Assembly (NCBI GenBank): GCA_020746105.1
Contig: CM036629.1
Span: 5,300,501-5,364,500 of the forward strand
Length of the DNA: 64,000 nucleotides
Source of the DNA: Trogon surrucura
Lineage: Eukaryota > Chordata > Aves > Trogoniformes > Trogonidae
Reading direction: 5' to 3'
Numbering within the stretch: position 1 is the first letter of the stretch; the number at the start of each line of letters is the position of its first letter. The notes below the pieces were generated by a model. That model was not told where the DNA came from. It did not search any database and saw only the letters and a program-made list of their open reading frames with translations. Of this stretch, positions 10,835 to 21,900 are shown in pieces. The position numbers and the translations under genes were made by a program.

Positions 10835-13800
10835 CTGGAGAGAGAGACAGATAATTATGGCTTAACTCAACCAATATCTATCCTTCATAGCTGTTACAAA
10901 ACCAAAACCACAGCCTGTGTGTCTATGTGCAAGCCAGTAATTCTAAGAACAAATTGCTACGTAGACATAAGTTTTTGTAGTGGTAACATTTTTATTCTAC
11001 TAAATTACTATGTATTTTTAAACAAACTAGGAAGATTCTCCCTTACACAAGATACACGGGAGAATGTAAGATGACAAAAAATACATAACATTTACCTGCT
11101 GGTGCCAAGGATTTCAGCGATTCCAAAAGATGTGGACTGGAAAACTTGACCAGACATCGGAACGGTTCTTTCATATTCAAAACATCCATTTTGGGATCAC
11201 TTCTAAACGTTGTCTCAAGCTGTTAACACAAAATTTAGCCAGGGAGCACAAGCAATGACTGTATTTTATTATTTATTATTATTATGTTATTATGTTACCT
11301 TAAAAAATCAACATGTAATAAGACTGTATCTTACTTATTATTTATAATGGTAACATGATTCCAGATGGAGGAATATTTTAATAAAATCTGAGGGTGCCAC
11401 CACGTGGTGAGCAGTTTTCTGCTAAAAGAGGCAGCTCGCTCAGTTGTATTGTGTGCGTCTTTTAGAATTTCCAGTGTATCTGTTCATCAGATCAAATCCA
11501 TACATCATCCAAGCAATTAAAATCTGCTTCTTAGAGATACATTTATCTTAAAATCTCCTAATGTTTAAAAAAAAAAGATCTAGTTTTTCTTTAATTTACA
11601 ATTTAATGTAGCTACTGCTATGTTAAAATAAATAAAAAAACCCACCACAAAACAAATTTGTTTCTTTTATTACCTTATATTGTGCAAATTCAAGTTTCGG
11701 TTGGATACCGTCACCAAAAACTTCCCGATTCAGTCTCTGTATTCTTTCTTTCTCACTTCTGTTTTCTGAAATTATCCTTATATCTACTGCAGGAGAAAGG
11801 AATAGGGAAGAGAAGCAAAAAAAAAACACAACAAACAGAAAGGCAACTCTGTCAGCGGATACAATCCTGTTTTTCTCATCAGATGATTACTCCAGTGAAA
11901 ATCTGGAAATAATAATTTTAGAGAATTCATCGTGATCCTTTTTTCATAAGCTAGCTGTCCTCATAATTTATATTTTCAGTTCTTACCAAGAGGAAAACCC
12001 AAGCTAATATGAAAGAATACTTGGCATTGGGTATTTTTGGTTTCATAACCGTATCAAAGGACAGCCAGTACTACGGCATCGCACCAGGGATGGAGAACGT
12101 AACGCGAACGTTAACATGTGTACATTTCCCATTATGAATCTCACTTCAGAATCCAGCAGTAACGACATTCACACTGCCATCACGTTTAAAATGTACATAC
12201 CATTTGTAGGTGCTACATTGCTTTCTTCTTGTTGTCTCGGACGATAAGTTTGGAAGTTCTAAACAGAGAAAAATAAAAAGGTTTAGTCCAATTCTGCTTT
12301 TAGATGCTGCAGTTGAAAAGAACTTTCCAGACTTCTTCCTACTTCTCATTCAGAGAGTGAGTATTCTTCTAATTACTGACATTTACTAGAAGTCAGAAAA
12401 CGTGGCTTTATTTTGAGAAAAGAATGCCTGTCTATGGTATTTGTGAACGTTTCCCTATTTGTGAATGTTTTACAAGCTTTACCTGGGCACATTCTAATAG
12501 CTTTCAAGTCAGTCATTGCTCTATCAAGCTTAGTGAAACAATGCCAAAAAGTCCCAGGACTGAATTTGCTCATGCAGTTTTTAGACTGAGTTTACCATCA
12601 GGAATAACAAAAATAAAGAGTAGGCGGGATATCAAGTAATTACATCCCCATTGTAATGTTACCTTACTGAAAGGCTGTCCACCTCTGTAGCTCAATATTA
12701 TTTTAACTCGATGCTCTCTTGGAAGAGGTGAATCTCCCCCCCACTAGGCTGTGAGAACTAGGCCTGAAACAAAAAGCAAGACTTATCTTAGGATGTACTT
12801 GTGGAGGGGCTCACCTGGCTATATCTCTTAAACACAATATCTTTAAGGGAGTTTAAAGAATGACTTCGAAGCTCCATTTCACGGATGTCGTGGTAATTGG
12901 AAGCAGCAACCAGGGCCTTCAAATAAAAATTGAAATTGTTTTAACATCAGTCTTAATCATCACTGCTTATAATATGGAAAAAATACAGCATTTCTAGACA
13001 CTGTCATGTTTTGTTTCAAGGTAGGCGACTGCCCTTTAACTAGTAAGATTCTCATGTCTGAAAAAATGTTGAATAGATTGTTATTAAGCTTAAGCTAATA
13101 TTTAAAAGCGTTCGCAGGATTAACCAGATAAGAACTATAGTCTTATCAGCTGAAAAATAAACTAAATGAACAGATTAATAAAATGAATCACTAGTACATT
13201 AGTCTGCTAAGTAGAGAAAAAAACTGAAATACTCTCACCACAAGTTGACAGAAAATGTCTTTTAAAACTAATTAATAGCATTCCCTGATGAGCTAATTTA
13301 GTTCTTGAAGTTACTCCGTGGATGTAATATTCAACTTCTGTGCGACAATTTAACTGAATATGCTTGCTTAAGAAATGAGAGCGATTCAAGGTCAGCAAGA
13401 ATCCTTTTAATGCAAATGTATTCATCACGCACCACTCTAGAGGTCACAAAGATAGGTTTTTGCCCCATTTTTATCACAAGCTAAGGGGAAAAAAAAATAG
13501 GCTGTGTAAATTAGTCAACAAAGTTAAGGGATGAGTCTTCACCCATCCTCTTAAAAGCTCACCCAGCTACAGCTCTACAGGGCTGTGGTGAAGTTGGGTC
13601 TCCACAGATTTATTTTGTACCTGACGTAGCAGAGGCAAGTTGCTCCTGAGCACCGAGGCAGAAACGAAGACATAGGGTGTCTGGGAATGGTACACAACAT
13701 AGCTGGTTTTGTACTGGTTTGGTTTGGTATATGGTGTTCCCCAGGCAATTCTAATCCAAATGGCGTTATCTTCATATTCCTTAAAGTTGATGGTGACCTA

Positions 13801-16800
13801 AGAGAAAAGAGAGAAACTCTGATTTACCAGCATATTCAGGTTTCCAGATTTTGTTATCTCTTAACCTTGTGTTCACAAGGCCCAAACACAATTTAGTGCA
13901 ACACTGCTTGAATAAGAAACACATGCCACTAGCATGGCAAGGACTACATTTAAATGAATTTTCCACAGAAAAATGATAACTTCACAAACTGAAAAAAAAC
14001 CCCACCCCAAACAGGAATTACTTTTCAAACTCTGTTATGACCTTTCTTCTTGTTGATGTACATTTTCTTCTGAAGGCTGAAAATAAAAACAGCTTATTAA
14101 AAAAAACTTTGATTCTCTCTTTTGGGAAAATAACAACAAAACAAAAAGGTGTCTATGAGGGCTAGTGGCAATGCTTCCAATAGAGTCAGTTTCTGAGAAA
14201 CTAAACTTTTAATCAACTTGTGATTTTAGACTTGAATACAGTATTTAGCACTCTCAAGAGAACACAGTCAGAAGTTTGAAGAAGATTCCTTTTCCTGTTC
14301 TTGGGAGAGTTGCTCCTCAGACACTTCTTTTTACCTTGACTCAATCTGAATGACCTAAAAGTGGGAAAACTTCCTTTGGAAAAAACAAAAAAAACAACCA
14401 ACCAAATCAGAACCCTTCCCTTATACTGAGGCACACGTAGTTACACTTTTAGTCCAACTAGGTCATAAATTGTTCAAATTGCTGGACCAACATAACTCTT
14501 TTTTTAGTGAAAATATTGCAATACTTAATACTTACATGAACTGATTAGTCTGATTTGTATTTGTTGCCCTCTACTGTTGGCAGTGGGAATCCTTTGCGTG
14601 TAAAGAAGGGACACAACTGACCAGAGGCATTTTCCATTACCTCGCTTAAATGAAGGTGGTGAGCTAAAGCAAGAAAAGGCTTCCGCAAATTGCTTAGTAA
14701 GAAAAGGGAGATGACAGTATTTCCTTTCCACTTTTTTCTTTCCATGCTAATTTCTGTAGTCTAGAAACTGCTTCTTGCTATTGAGAGTGGTCTTTCACTC
14801 ATGATAATGTAATAAAATACCAGGGCCAAGTTCTCACAGCCATCACAAAATACCATTTCAAAACCAGAATTAAAAGGAAATGGATACAATTTTGGGACTA
14901 ATCTAAGTCACAATAACTGAACTTCCTTGTCATGCTTACTGGCTACGCCAAATTCCCTCTATACTCTGTTCAATATGATTCTCGTTGTTTGTGTATTGTT
15001 ATTGGGTAAGACACAGCAGTATCAACTTACCAGGCAACAGGCACACTCCAACAGGGCAAAGATTTGCTAGTAAACAAACACACTTCCTTTCTAGAAGCAA
15101 GTCGTATTTTAAGGCAAAGGTACATTTTATTTTGCTCCAGCATAACAGTAAATTTGCTAGAACAGACACGCAATACATCTTTCCTATTTCACACGCAGTT
15201 CCTACCATCTCCAAATGAATAATTTAATTTTTGATGCAAACTGTAAGGAAAAAAAAACAAACCCGCTTGCTAAACTTATAACTTGCTAAAGTTACAAAAA
15301 CAATCTACTGGCATCAGAGCTGTGTAACAAATTCAGAATGGACTTAGTCTTACATTTTTCAAAGCTGACCGAAGTTGTCTTTTAAATTTTTTTTTGAAAT
15401 CTGTTACATCAAAAGGTTCTGTTTCTTCCCCTGTAACACAAGAAAAAGCAGCAATAAAAATTGTGTTTACAAGAACTAGTTCAACGATGTTTTCAGTTTT
15501 GCTGTAACAAAATTCAGCAGAAAAAGCTGCAGTTGCATAACCTTATATGAAAAACTGTATACTAAATTTGAGCTTCATTAGTGCTACATACAGAAAAGGT
15601 TAACAATTAATTAGTAGATACTAATTTTTAAAATTGCTTCAGACGTTAATAAAATTTTCTGAAAACATCAAAGATATTTCTGTTGAAAAATTCATTTTAG
15701 ACTATATTTGTATTTGACACGTGTGATATGAAGCAGCACTGCACTAAGTTGCTGAGAACTGAGGTGACAACAAGGAAAGGCATTTTACCTGTTTTGTTCA
15801 TCTGGTAAACACTCCACATTCTTTTCTCTGGGTAGATGTGGTTGTCTAAGCAAAACAGGAATTTTAGTTTTCACACCATGTTTAAAAACAGTTTATTATC
15901 AAGCAGTAATTAAAGGAACAATTAATTTTTCAATACTTTTATGACCAGGTTACTAAAAAAATACTACTTCTGATAATGCAATATATTTGATTTAGCAGTT
16001 TTAAACTACCACTCATAGCAAAACTAAAAGCAAAATTTTTTGTTTGTTAAAAGAGATGGGAAGATCTTTTGTAATTTGGTTAAGCAATAAAAGGTATCTC
16101 TGAGGTTCAATGCTTGAAGAAAGATTTTATCTAAAATTACCAAACCTCAGCCTAAACTCAAACTAAGAAATGTAGACTGTTAACAGAACACTTGAGACTT
16201 AAATTATTATAAAAATAAAGTTGTAAGTTAATGTTCCACCTGGAGTATTTGCTGATAATTTTGCCTACGCCACTCCCTACTGGAGCACGGTATTACTGAT
16301 TTTAGGGTTCGGTACTTACTGGAGACAAACATGTCTCTCTACATTTATAACCGTGTGCTGGCTGCAGCTTACCACAGTTCACATCTCTATAGACCTCAGA
16401 AAAAGCAAACATGCTTTTGTTGATTTTGAGCTTTTGTATTTTTTTAAGAAAAAAGTCAGATCCAGTAAGACTCGTCGTCTAATCTGCTCACACTAAATGC
16501 ATCTGTACCTCACTAAGGCAATTGCTGTGTAATTAAGGGCATTATCAGGTTACATGGAAAAAAAAAATTACTTTTATTCTTTTTTTAACTTACAAATTAT
16601 GTCTAGGACAGCTGCTTGCTTTATGCCTGCAGAATTTTCCTGGAAAGAAGAACAGTGCATGGTGAACTGCAGGTCCAGAATGCTCTATCACACTGTTTAG
16701 CAGTGACAAGGAGCGGTGCTGGTAGCTTAAGTTACACCGCACCAGAGTCCACAGCACGTACACTCTCCTCAAAGGCAGTGTACCTGTCCCAACATACACA

Positions 16801-18253
16801 CAACCCAGCTCTGAGAAATCTATAATGAAAGCTCTTTCACCAAGGTTTAAGTGTTCCTCTGCAGAGGCAGCAGGAAGAACGTTGTCTTCACAGTATGATG
16901 TACAAGCAACTATAAAGCAAAATTAACGGAGGCATTACTGACATAATGCAACGCCGACTAGGATTTCACTGTCGGGAATTTTAACATGATTGGTTCCTCC
17001 TTATTTAACCTTTACAGCATGAAAAGATTTTCAAGAGTTTTACGACACTACTTATTTTAGAGAAGAACGTTTCAGAAACAAACGCTATTTAAAAATATGC
17101 CATTTGCTATCTTGGAAGAACTTAACAGTTTCTTGCCTGCAGTTTTACACTTTACACATCATGTAATTGCTTTCTGAGTATGAAATTCAAAGGGATTGAT
17201 AGAAAAAGCTACAGATTTTAAGAGATATCAGTAATAACTGTAACTGGTTTACAATATTATATGCAAGACTCCCTGTACACATAAGAATTGCTAGTATACC
17301 CATAGCAGAGTACATAAGTAGGAGATGATAAAAGTTTTTTTGCACAGTATGCAGAACAGTAGTTCTGGCCAAGAAAATTTTTCAGAAAAGTGAGAACAGT
17401 CTAAAAGATATAAAATAGTGTTAATATTGTCCACAGTAAATAGATTTAAATTTGCACCAGGTAATGAGTAGAACGTCTTTATTTTATGATTTAGGAATAC
17501 ACCCACTTCTTAAAGGTTTAGCATACCAAGCTTTTATCTACCTCGTACAGCTTAGAGCTCAAAACATGCACTTCCATACTCAGTAAGGCCAAATCATGCA
17601 ATCATAGAATTGTATCAGCTGGAAGAGACCTAGATCATCATTGAGTCCAGCCTTTGTCCCAGCCCTATCAACCTACTAAACTATGCCCCCCAATGCAACA
17701 TCCACCCTTCTCTTGAACACCTCCAGGGACGGTGACTCAACCACCTCCCTGGGCAGCCCGTTCCAATGCCTGACAGCGCTTTCAGTATAGAAATTCTTCC
17801 TAATATCTAACCTGAACCTCCCCTGGTGCAATTTAAATCCATTTCCCCTCATCCTATGACTCTCCATGAGGGAAAATAGAGCAATCCTGAATTCCCACCC
17901 GTCAGACAAAACTGATGATATTACTAGCACAGTTTTATATTTCCCAGAGTACAGACTGCCACTTAATGCTATGTTATGGCCAAATAAAATTAATTTCTTC
18001 ACAAGAACACTCTTTTTCTTGACAGTGCTTCAATATGCATTGTGTATGACACTGATGGACAGTTCCCAAAGGAGAGGATTACCTCACAGAGCTGAACAAC
18101 ATCCTGAGAAATACTTTCCTTCATCTGATGGAAATTTATGGTTTCCAGCTGTGTCTCAGACAGAAAGTGCCATTTCTGTAGCACTGTCTTGATTTCATCT
18201 CGTGGGATTTTCAGTATAGTTCTTCGGATATACTCTGCAACGGTTTCATCCAT
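10719..18253 (-). CDS. CENPN: CENPN (centromere protein N), complete coding region in ten exons
   Basis: CENP-N is a kinetochore subunit of the constitutive centromere-associated network; it recognises the CENP-A nucleosome and pairs with CENP-L. Coding exons on the minus strand: 18083-18253, 16594-16639, 15789-15845, 15354-15430, 13621-13797, 12815-12916, 12201-12258, 11674-11786, 11096-11219 and 10719-10834. They sum to 1041 bases, 346 codons plus TAA (human is 339), with matching phases at every junction. The N-terminus [17 protein letters not shown] aligns with human; E3, E7 and R11 of the pyrin-like domain that contacts CENP-A are kept. Other conserved blocks are [27 protein letters not shown] and [10 protein letters not shown]. 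The C-terminus continues past the human end (FKIRDK versus [17 protein letters not shown]). An intron carries a CR1 copy. It shares a CpG promoter with CMC2. Confidence 0.97.
11096..11219 (-). CDS. CENPN: CENPN coding exon 9
   Basis: 124 bases, acceptor GTTAACAG, donor CCAGCAG|GTAAAT. It encodes [30 protein letters not shown] and a split Gly, matching human [21 protein letters not shown]. Confidence 0.96.
11264..11297. repeat. imperfect TTA/ATT-rich simple repeat
   Basis: TTATTATT-type triplets with interruptions, just upstream of CENPN coding exon 9 in transcript order, inside the intron. Confidence 0.7.
11674..11786 (-). CDS. CENPN: CENPN coding exon 8
   Basis: 113 bases, acceptor CTCCTGCAG, donor TATAAG|GTAATA. 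After a split Val codon it encodes [20 protein letters not shown] and ends KLEFAQYK, matching human DSRIIHENIVEKERVQRI and LEFAQYK. Confidence 0.96.
12201..12258 (-). CDS. CENPN: CENPN coding exon 7
   Basis: 58 bases, acceptor TCTGTTTAG, donor AAATG|GTATGT. It encodes [19 protein letters not shown] plus one base. This linker is poorly conserved with human TFETHNSTTPLQERS; the fit rests on phase and position. Confidence 0.88.
12815..12916 (-). CDS. CENPN: CENPN coding exon 6
   Basis: 102 bases, 34 codons, phase 0; acceptor TATTTGAAG, donor AGCCAG|GTGAGC. It encodes [20 protein letters not shown] and ends DIVFKRYSQ, matching human ALTIASKHHQIVKMDLRSRY. Confidence 0.95.
13621..13797 (-). CDS. 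CENPN: CENPN coding exon 5
   Basis: 177 bases, 59 codons, phase 0 at both ends; acceptor TTCTCTTAG, donor CGTCAG|GTACAA. It begins [20 protein letters not shown] and is the best-conserved part of the protein, with [10 protein letters not shown] and [10 protein letters not shown]. Confidence 0.97.
13798..15353 (-). other. CENPN intron between coding exons 4 and 5
   Basis: 1556 bases. It contains two short exon-like stretches bounded by AG and GT (14335-14354 and 14042-14076). Neither preserves the frame, and both are probably decoys. No repeat was recognised. Confidence 0.8.
15354..15430 (-). CDS. CENPN: CENPN coding exon 4
   Basis: 77 bases, acceptor TGTTACAG, donor AAAAAT|GTAAGA. It completes a Gly codon, then encodes [20 protein letters not shown] followed by SALKN, matching the human DVDLFDMKQFKNSFKKILQR region. 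Confidence 0.94.
15789..15845 (-). CDS. CENPN: CENPN coding exon 3
   Basis: 57 bases, acceptor TTGCTTAG, donor AACAG|GTAAAA. It encodes [18 protein letters not shown] with split codons at both ends, aligning with human MQFHQHQKVWDVFQMSK. Confidence 0.92.
16594..16639 (-). CDS. CENPN: CENPN coding exon 2
   Basis: 46 bases, acceptor CTTTCCAG, donor AATTT|GTAAGTT. It encodes [15 protein letters not shown] plus the first base of Tyr, aligning with human EKRASISDAALLDII. Confidence 0.92.
16640..18082 (-). other. CENPN intron after the first coding exon
   Basis: 1443 bases, holding a CR1 fragment (about 17592-17895) in the sense orientation. The rest is AT-rich unique sequence. Confidence 0.85.
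17592..17895 (-). mobile_element. CR1 LINE 3' fragment in a CENPN intron
   Basis: The plus strand starts with ATCATGCAATCATAGAAT, the reverse of the CR1 terminal repeat. The minus strand reads the end of CR1 ORF2, including [32 protein letters not shown] and a stop. It is a different, older-looking type than the copies at 5615 and 52812. Confidence 0.93.
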
Positions 18254-18264
18254 GACGAAGCCAC
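18083..18264 (-). CDS. CENPN: CENPN first coding exon (with 11 bases of 5' UTR)
   Basis: Acceptor GGTTTTCAG precedes GTGGCTTCGTC and the ATG at 18253; coding is 57 codons ending VVQLCE; donor TGTGAG|GTAATC. It encodes most of the pyrin-like domain. No upstream ATG was seen in the proposed leader. Confidence 0.95.
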
Positions 18265-18634
18265 CTGAAAACCCAAAACGTTACAGAAGTTAGGGCCAAG
18301 GCACCGGTAGGCTCAGGAGATCTCTAAGGTGTATAAAACGGCACCCACGCACGACTGTCAGAACGCTGGCATCAGTCCCAATCACAGCACTACCACACGC
18401 CTCGGCAGACACCGAGGAGAGCGAATCAAAACGCTCTCTACGCCAGCTTTTCCCCAAGTCCCCAGAAGCTTCCCTCCCCGACCCAGGCCTGGGCCGAGCT
18501 TCCGGAGCGGGACGGGGGCTCCCCCTCACCCCGGGCTCTCACTGCCCGTCCCGCCCGACGCGCGGCCGGGGACCTCGGACAGCGGGCACGGATGCGAAGG
18601 CAGTGAGGAGCGACGTGGAGCGCCCTGACCCTAC

Positions 18635-18730
18635 CTGGCGGCCACACACGGCCGCCGCCGCCGCGGCAGCAGCCCCTCTCGCGCCCGCCCGCCGAACCGT
18701 TCTCTGCCCTGAGCGGCTCTTCCGCCCGCC
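18635..18730 (-). other. CENPN: probable CENPN non-coding first exon
   Basis: GCCGCCAG|GTAGGG gives a good splice donor at 18634-18631 inside the CpG island, pairing with the acceptor at 18265. No ATG lies in the stretch. The upstream limit is a guess from the position of the CCAAT boxes. Confidence 0.6.
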
Positions 18731-18849
18731 GCGCGCCACACCACCCACCGCCCGCCGTTCGAAACGCCCAATCAGACCCCGCACAGGGCTCGAGCCGCCC
18801 AATCGCCTCTAGCCCCGCCTCCCGCCCCGCCCCGCGCTGGCGCCGGCGC

Positions 18850-18978
18850 CGTGGGGGCCGTTGACGCCGCGGCCGGGCACGCGGAGGTGGTTTCCGGTGG
18901 GTCCTGCGCGGGGGGGCCCGGGGCTGTTCCTGGCGCGGCGAGCGCGGCGCCGGCCTGGGCTCCTCCCCTGCGAGCGGA
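18850..18978 (+). other. CMC2: probable CMC2 non-coding first exon
   Basis: The sequence GCGGA|GTAAGTGCG offers a strong donor at 18979. No ATG occurs between 18850 and the donor. The transcription start is estimated from the promoter layout. Confidence 0.55.
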
Positions 18979-21900
18979 GTAAGTGCGAGGAGGGCCGGAG
19001 GGGCAGCTCTGCGCCGCGCCCGGGCCCGCAGCGGCGCTTCTCCTCGGCCCTAACGACGAGAAGGGCGTGCAGGGAAGCCCCGTTCCCCGGCCGCCGGCGG
19101 GCCCTGGGGGTGCCCTGCCCTGCGCTGCCCGGGCGCGGGGATCGCCTCGCACCCTCCTTCAGGGCTCCAGGAGCCCCTTGGAAGGGCTGTTCCGAGGGCG
19201 AGCGCGGGGCTCTCCGTTCCGGCAGCCGTGAGCTTGCCTTGCCTTGTGCCTGCACCTTGTGCCCCGTCGCTGGTTGAGGGACCGCTGGGAAAGCACGGGC
19301 TGAGGAGAGCGGGCTTAGTTCCGTGGGCCTCCTCGGCCGTAACCGGTGGCAGCCCCTCTGGCCTGGCAGCAAAGCTGTGTGGGCGCTAACACTGTTTATT
19401 GACCTTCTGCCCAGTGCCGTGCGCTTCTTCTGAGGGGGCCTTGCTGCTCAAGGGCGGAGGGCCTGTCTTTCCACCAGGGCAATGTGAGCCTCTTCATGCC
19501 CTTCTCTGAGAAGGGGAAAAGCAGCTCCATAGTAAGCAAGAAAATTCTGCCAGCAGTGCTAAGTTTACAGAGTTCTTATCTGCTAGGTGGGGAAATGAAT
19601 GCAGTAGTAAGGAAATGAAGCCTGGCGTGGATGCAGCTGAAGCACAGGAGCAGCTGCAAACCAGGAGTTTGGCGACAGCATCTCATCTTCGTAGATGCAG
19701 CAGGAATAGGAAGATTGCTTCAGTAATTCTGTATGATGCCATGCTTTATTGTGCAGTGTGACTTGCTGCACGTTAGAATAAAAGTATTCCACTAATTGTC
19801 CCATAACTATGCTGACGGTTTTTGTATGAGCGTGACCTTAAATAATTGCCAGGAGGTGAAAATGCCCAATTGTGTCTTACGTGATAATTTATTTTAGCCA
19901 GAAATAAAACTGTAGAAATTACTTGATATTCAAGTTGATGTTCAACCCGATGTATTTATTAGGACTAACGTCTTCTTTACTTGCTTTAGTGAGTATGAAA
20001 TCAGTTTTATCAGATACTCCTAAAAGCAGCAGGGGAATGCTCCTTCTGTTGATGTGAGGGATCTTGAATTGTTGGCAGAAAGCAATCATGTAAAGACAGT
20101 TAACATCAGTATGAATATTATCTATCAAAGTTTTAAAAAGATATTATTATTTAGGTTCAGGGAAAGTAAATGCAATCTATATAATAATATTTTAAGAGTA
20201 GACATCTGGCCCCCCCCCCCCATCTGTGTTTCCTTACTATTTACAGGTCTTCATAGGTAGGTATCTAAATTACTTCCCCCCCATTCTAATATGCAATATT
20301 GGAAAACTAGTGTATAGTTTTGAAGACTAAAATTCAAGAGATTGTGACTAATTTTTATAAGATTTAGCTAAACTTGGTTTATTAAAGTGAAGATGTCTGC
20401 CCAAGTTTCTTGGAAATGTTGGAAAGTTAAAGGTCACTCACAACGTGCCTAATCACGGCTTTAAGGATAGTGGCATACAATGACACTTTAATATTCTGCC
20501 CTGGAAGGTGTTAACCATGAAAGCTAGAAAGAGTCCTTAATTCAGAGTTCCCTTGGTTTTTCAAATGGTGTTCATCAATTGTGATTTCTTATTTCACCAA
20601 ATGGCTGGTCTTCTGAGTATTCTAAGATGTTATCATCAAAACTATTTATAAGTTGTATACAAAAGATAATGCTAGGAATGCAGAAGTTGTGCTGAAGCGA
20701 CATGAATGACATCTTCAGGTAACACCAACCACTTACGGGTGGAGCTGAATCCTTTTTTATGCAAATGCTTTGTATAATCTTACAGAAAATACCCGTGATT
20801 TGAGTAAACAAAGAGCTCGTTGGTTCGAGTGGTTTTCTCCAAAGCAAATGAGAGCAGCCCTATGTAACCGAGAACTTAAAACCAAAATGCCTGGTCTTAC
20901 TCCAAGTAGGCAGTGAAATCAAGTGTAAAAGTAAACGTTACACGCGGTGAGTGACACAGTAGCTTTGTAGGAATTGCAGAGCTGTTCGCCCTTCCCTCTG
21001 TCGGTACCTGTTCTCGTTTGCACGGTCGTGCTGCCGCCTTGTGGGGATTATTTGAGTTTTTGCAGCAACTACGTGTGTTCTGTAGTAGCGTAGAAACTCT
21101 ATTTCTGGTTAAGGAGCTTAATGACTAGCAATGTAGATGGTCGGATGCAATTTTTCATCTCCAGGGCTGGTAAACAAGGACGTGCGTTTTGCTTTAAGTC
21201 AGTTTTTCTGAGCAACATGTGAATTCATGGGGTTTTTTTAACTATTGACTTTAGAAACCTGAAAAAAAACCCCCATTACTTTTGTGTGCAACTTTTAACG
21301 TGGAAAAAATTAGCAGAAAGTGGTTTAAGAACAGTCTTATAACATGTTTTAATGAAATGTGGAGAAAGCATCTTAGGAAAACAATTATCTAGATTTAAAC
21401 CATTCTTTGTTGTCTCCCAAACATGGAAATATTAAGCATTAAGCTAATCAGTGAGACTAAAGCAACCTAATTTAGTTTTCCTTCTGCATCAGGGAACTGG
21501 TTGGTTAGTTCATAGTAATGGGAGATTCCGAAAAATGAAGAAAGAAACTTCCCTGGATTCCTGACGTGCTGATCCCGTGCTTCACTTGGGAAAGAAGTGG
21601 GAGTGTACCAAACTCCTTCTTTCTCCACCTGACTAGATCCTTTTGCTGCTGTTTCTCATAAGGAGCTCAGGAGAAATGAGCATGAGGAGAGAAACAAGGA
21701 CTTGGTCCTGGATTTTGGTGTCTAGCAGGAGCATGAATTAAGTGCACACAGTGTTCTTGCTTGCTCTTTTGCGACACCCTTTGGTTTCTGCCCACTTGCT
21801 AGGTATCTGCAGTTTTATTGTGAATTCCAGAATACGTGTAGGTTCCTTTTGCTCATTAATGTTAAATATTTAATATATTGAATGTGTATAGATCAGCTTT

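Larger units (their letters stand above)
18450..19260. promoter_or_regulatory. bidirectional CpG-island promoter of CENPN and CMC2
   Basis: The two genes diverge from this GC-rich block, an arrangement also known in human. It contains CCAAT boxes at 18768-18772 and 18799-18803 (31 bases apart), a TTCGAA palindrome at 18758-18763 that fits the CHR consensus TTYGAA of cell-cycle genes, and GC boxes at 18813-18835. There is no TATA box. Limits are approximate. Confidence 0.88.

Noticed and set aside
14042..14076. 35-base exon-like segment in the same CENPN intron
   Set aside because: Weak GTCATA donor, length not a multiple of three, and not needed for a continuous protein.
14335..14354. 20-base microexon-like segment in the CENPN intron (TTTTAG acceptor, GTAAAA donor)
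   Set aside because: Coding exons 4 and 5 join in phase 0 without it; its inclusion would shift the frame, and no matching residues exist in human CENPN.
17676..18002. 108-codon minus-strand frame in a CENPN intron
   Set aside because: Its C-terminal half is the CR1 ORF2 tail ([10 protein letters not shown]...[10 protein letters not shown]), so it is a transposon remnant and not a gene.
18772..19372. Frames on both strands in the CENPN/CMC2 CpG island
   Set aside because: Compositional artefacts overlapping the promoter and 5' UTR exons.
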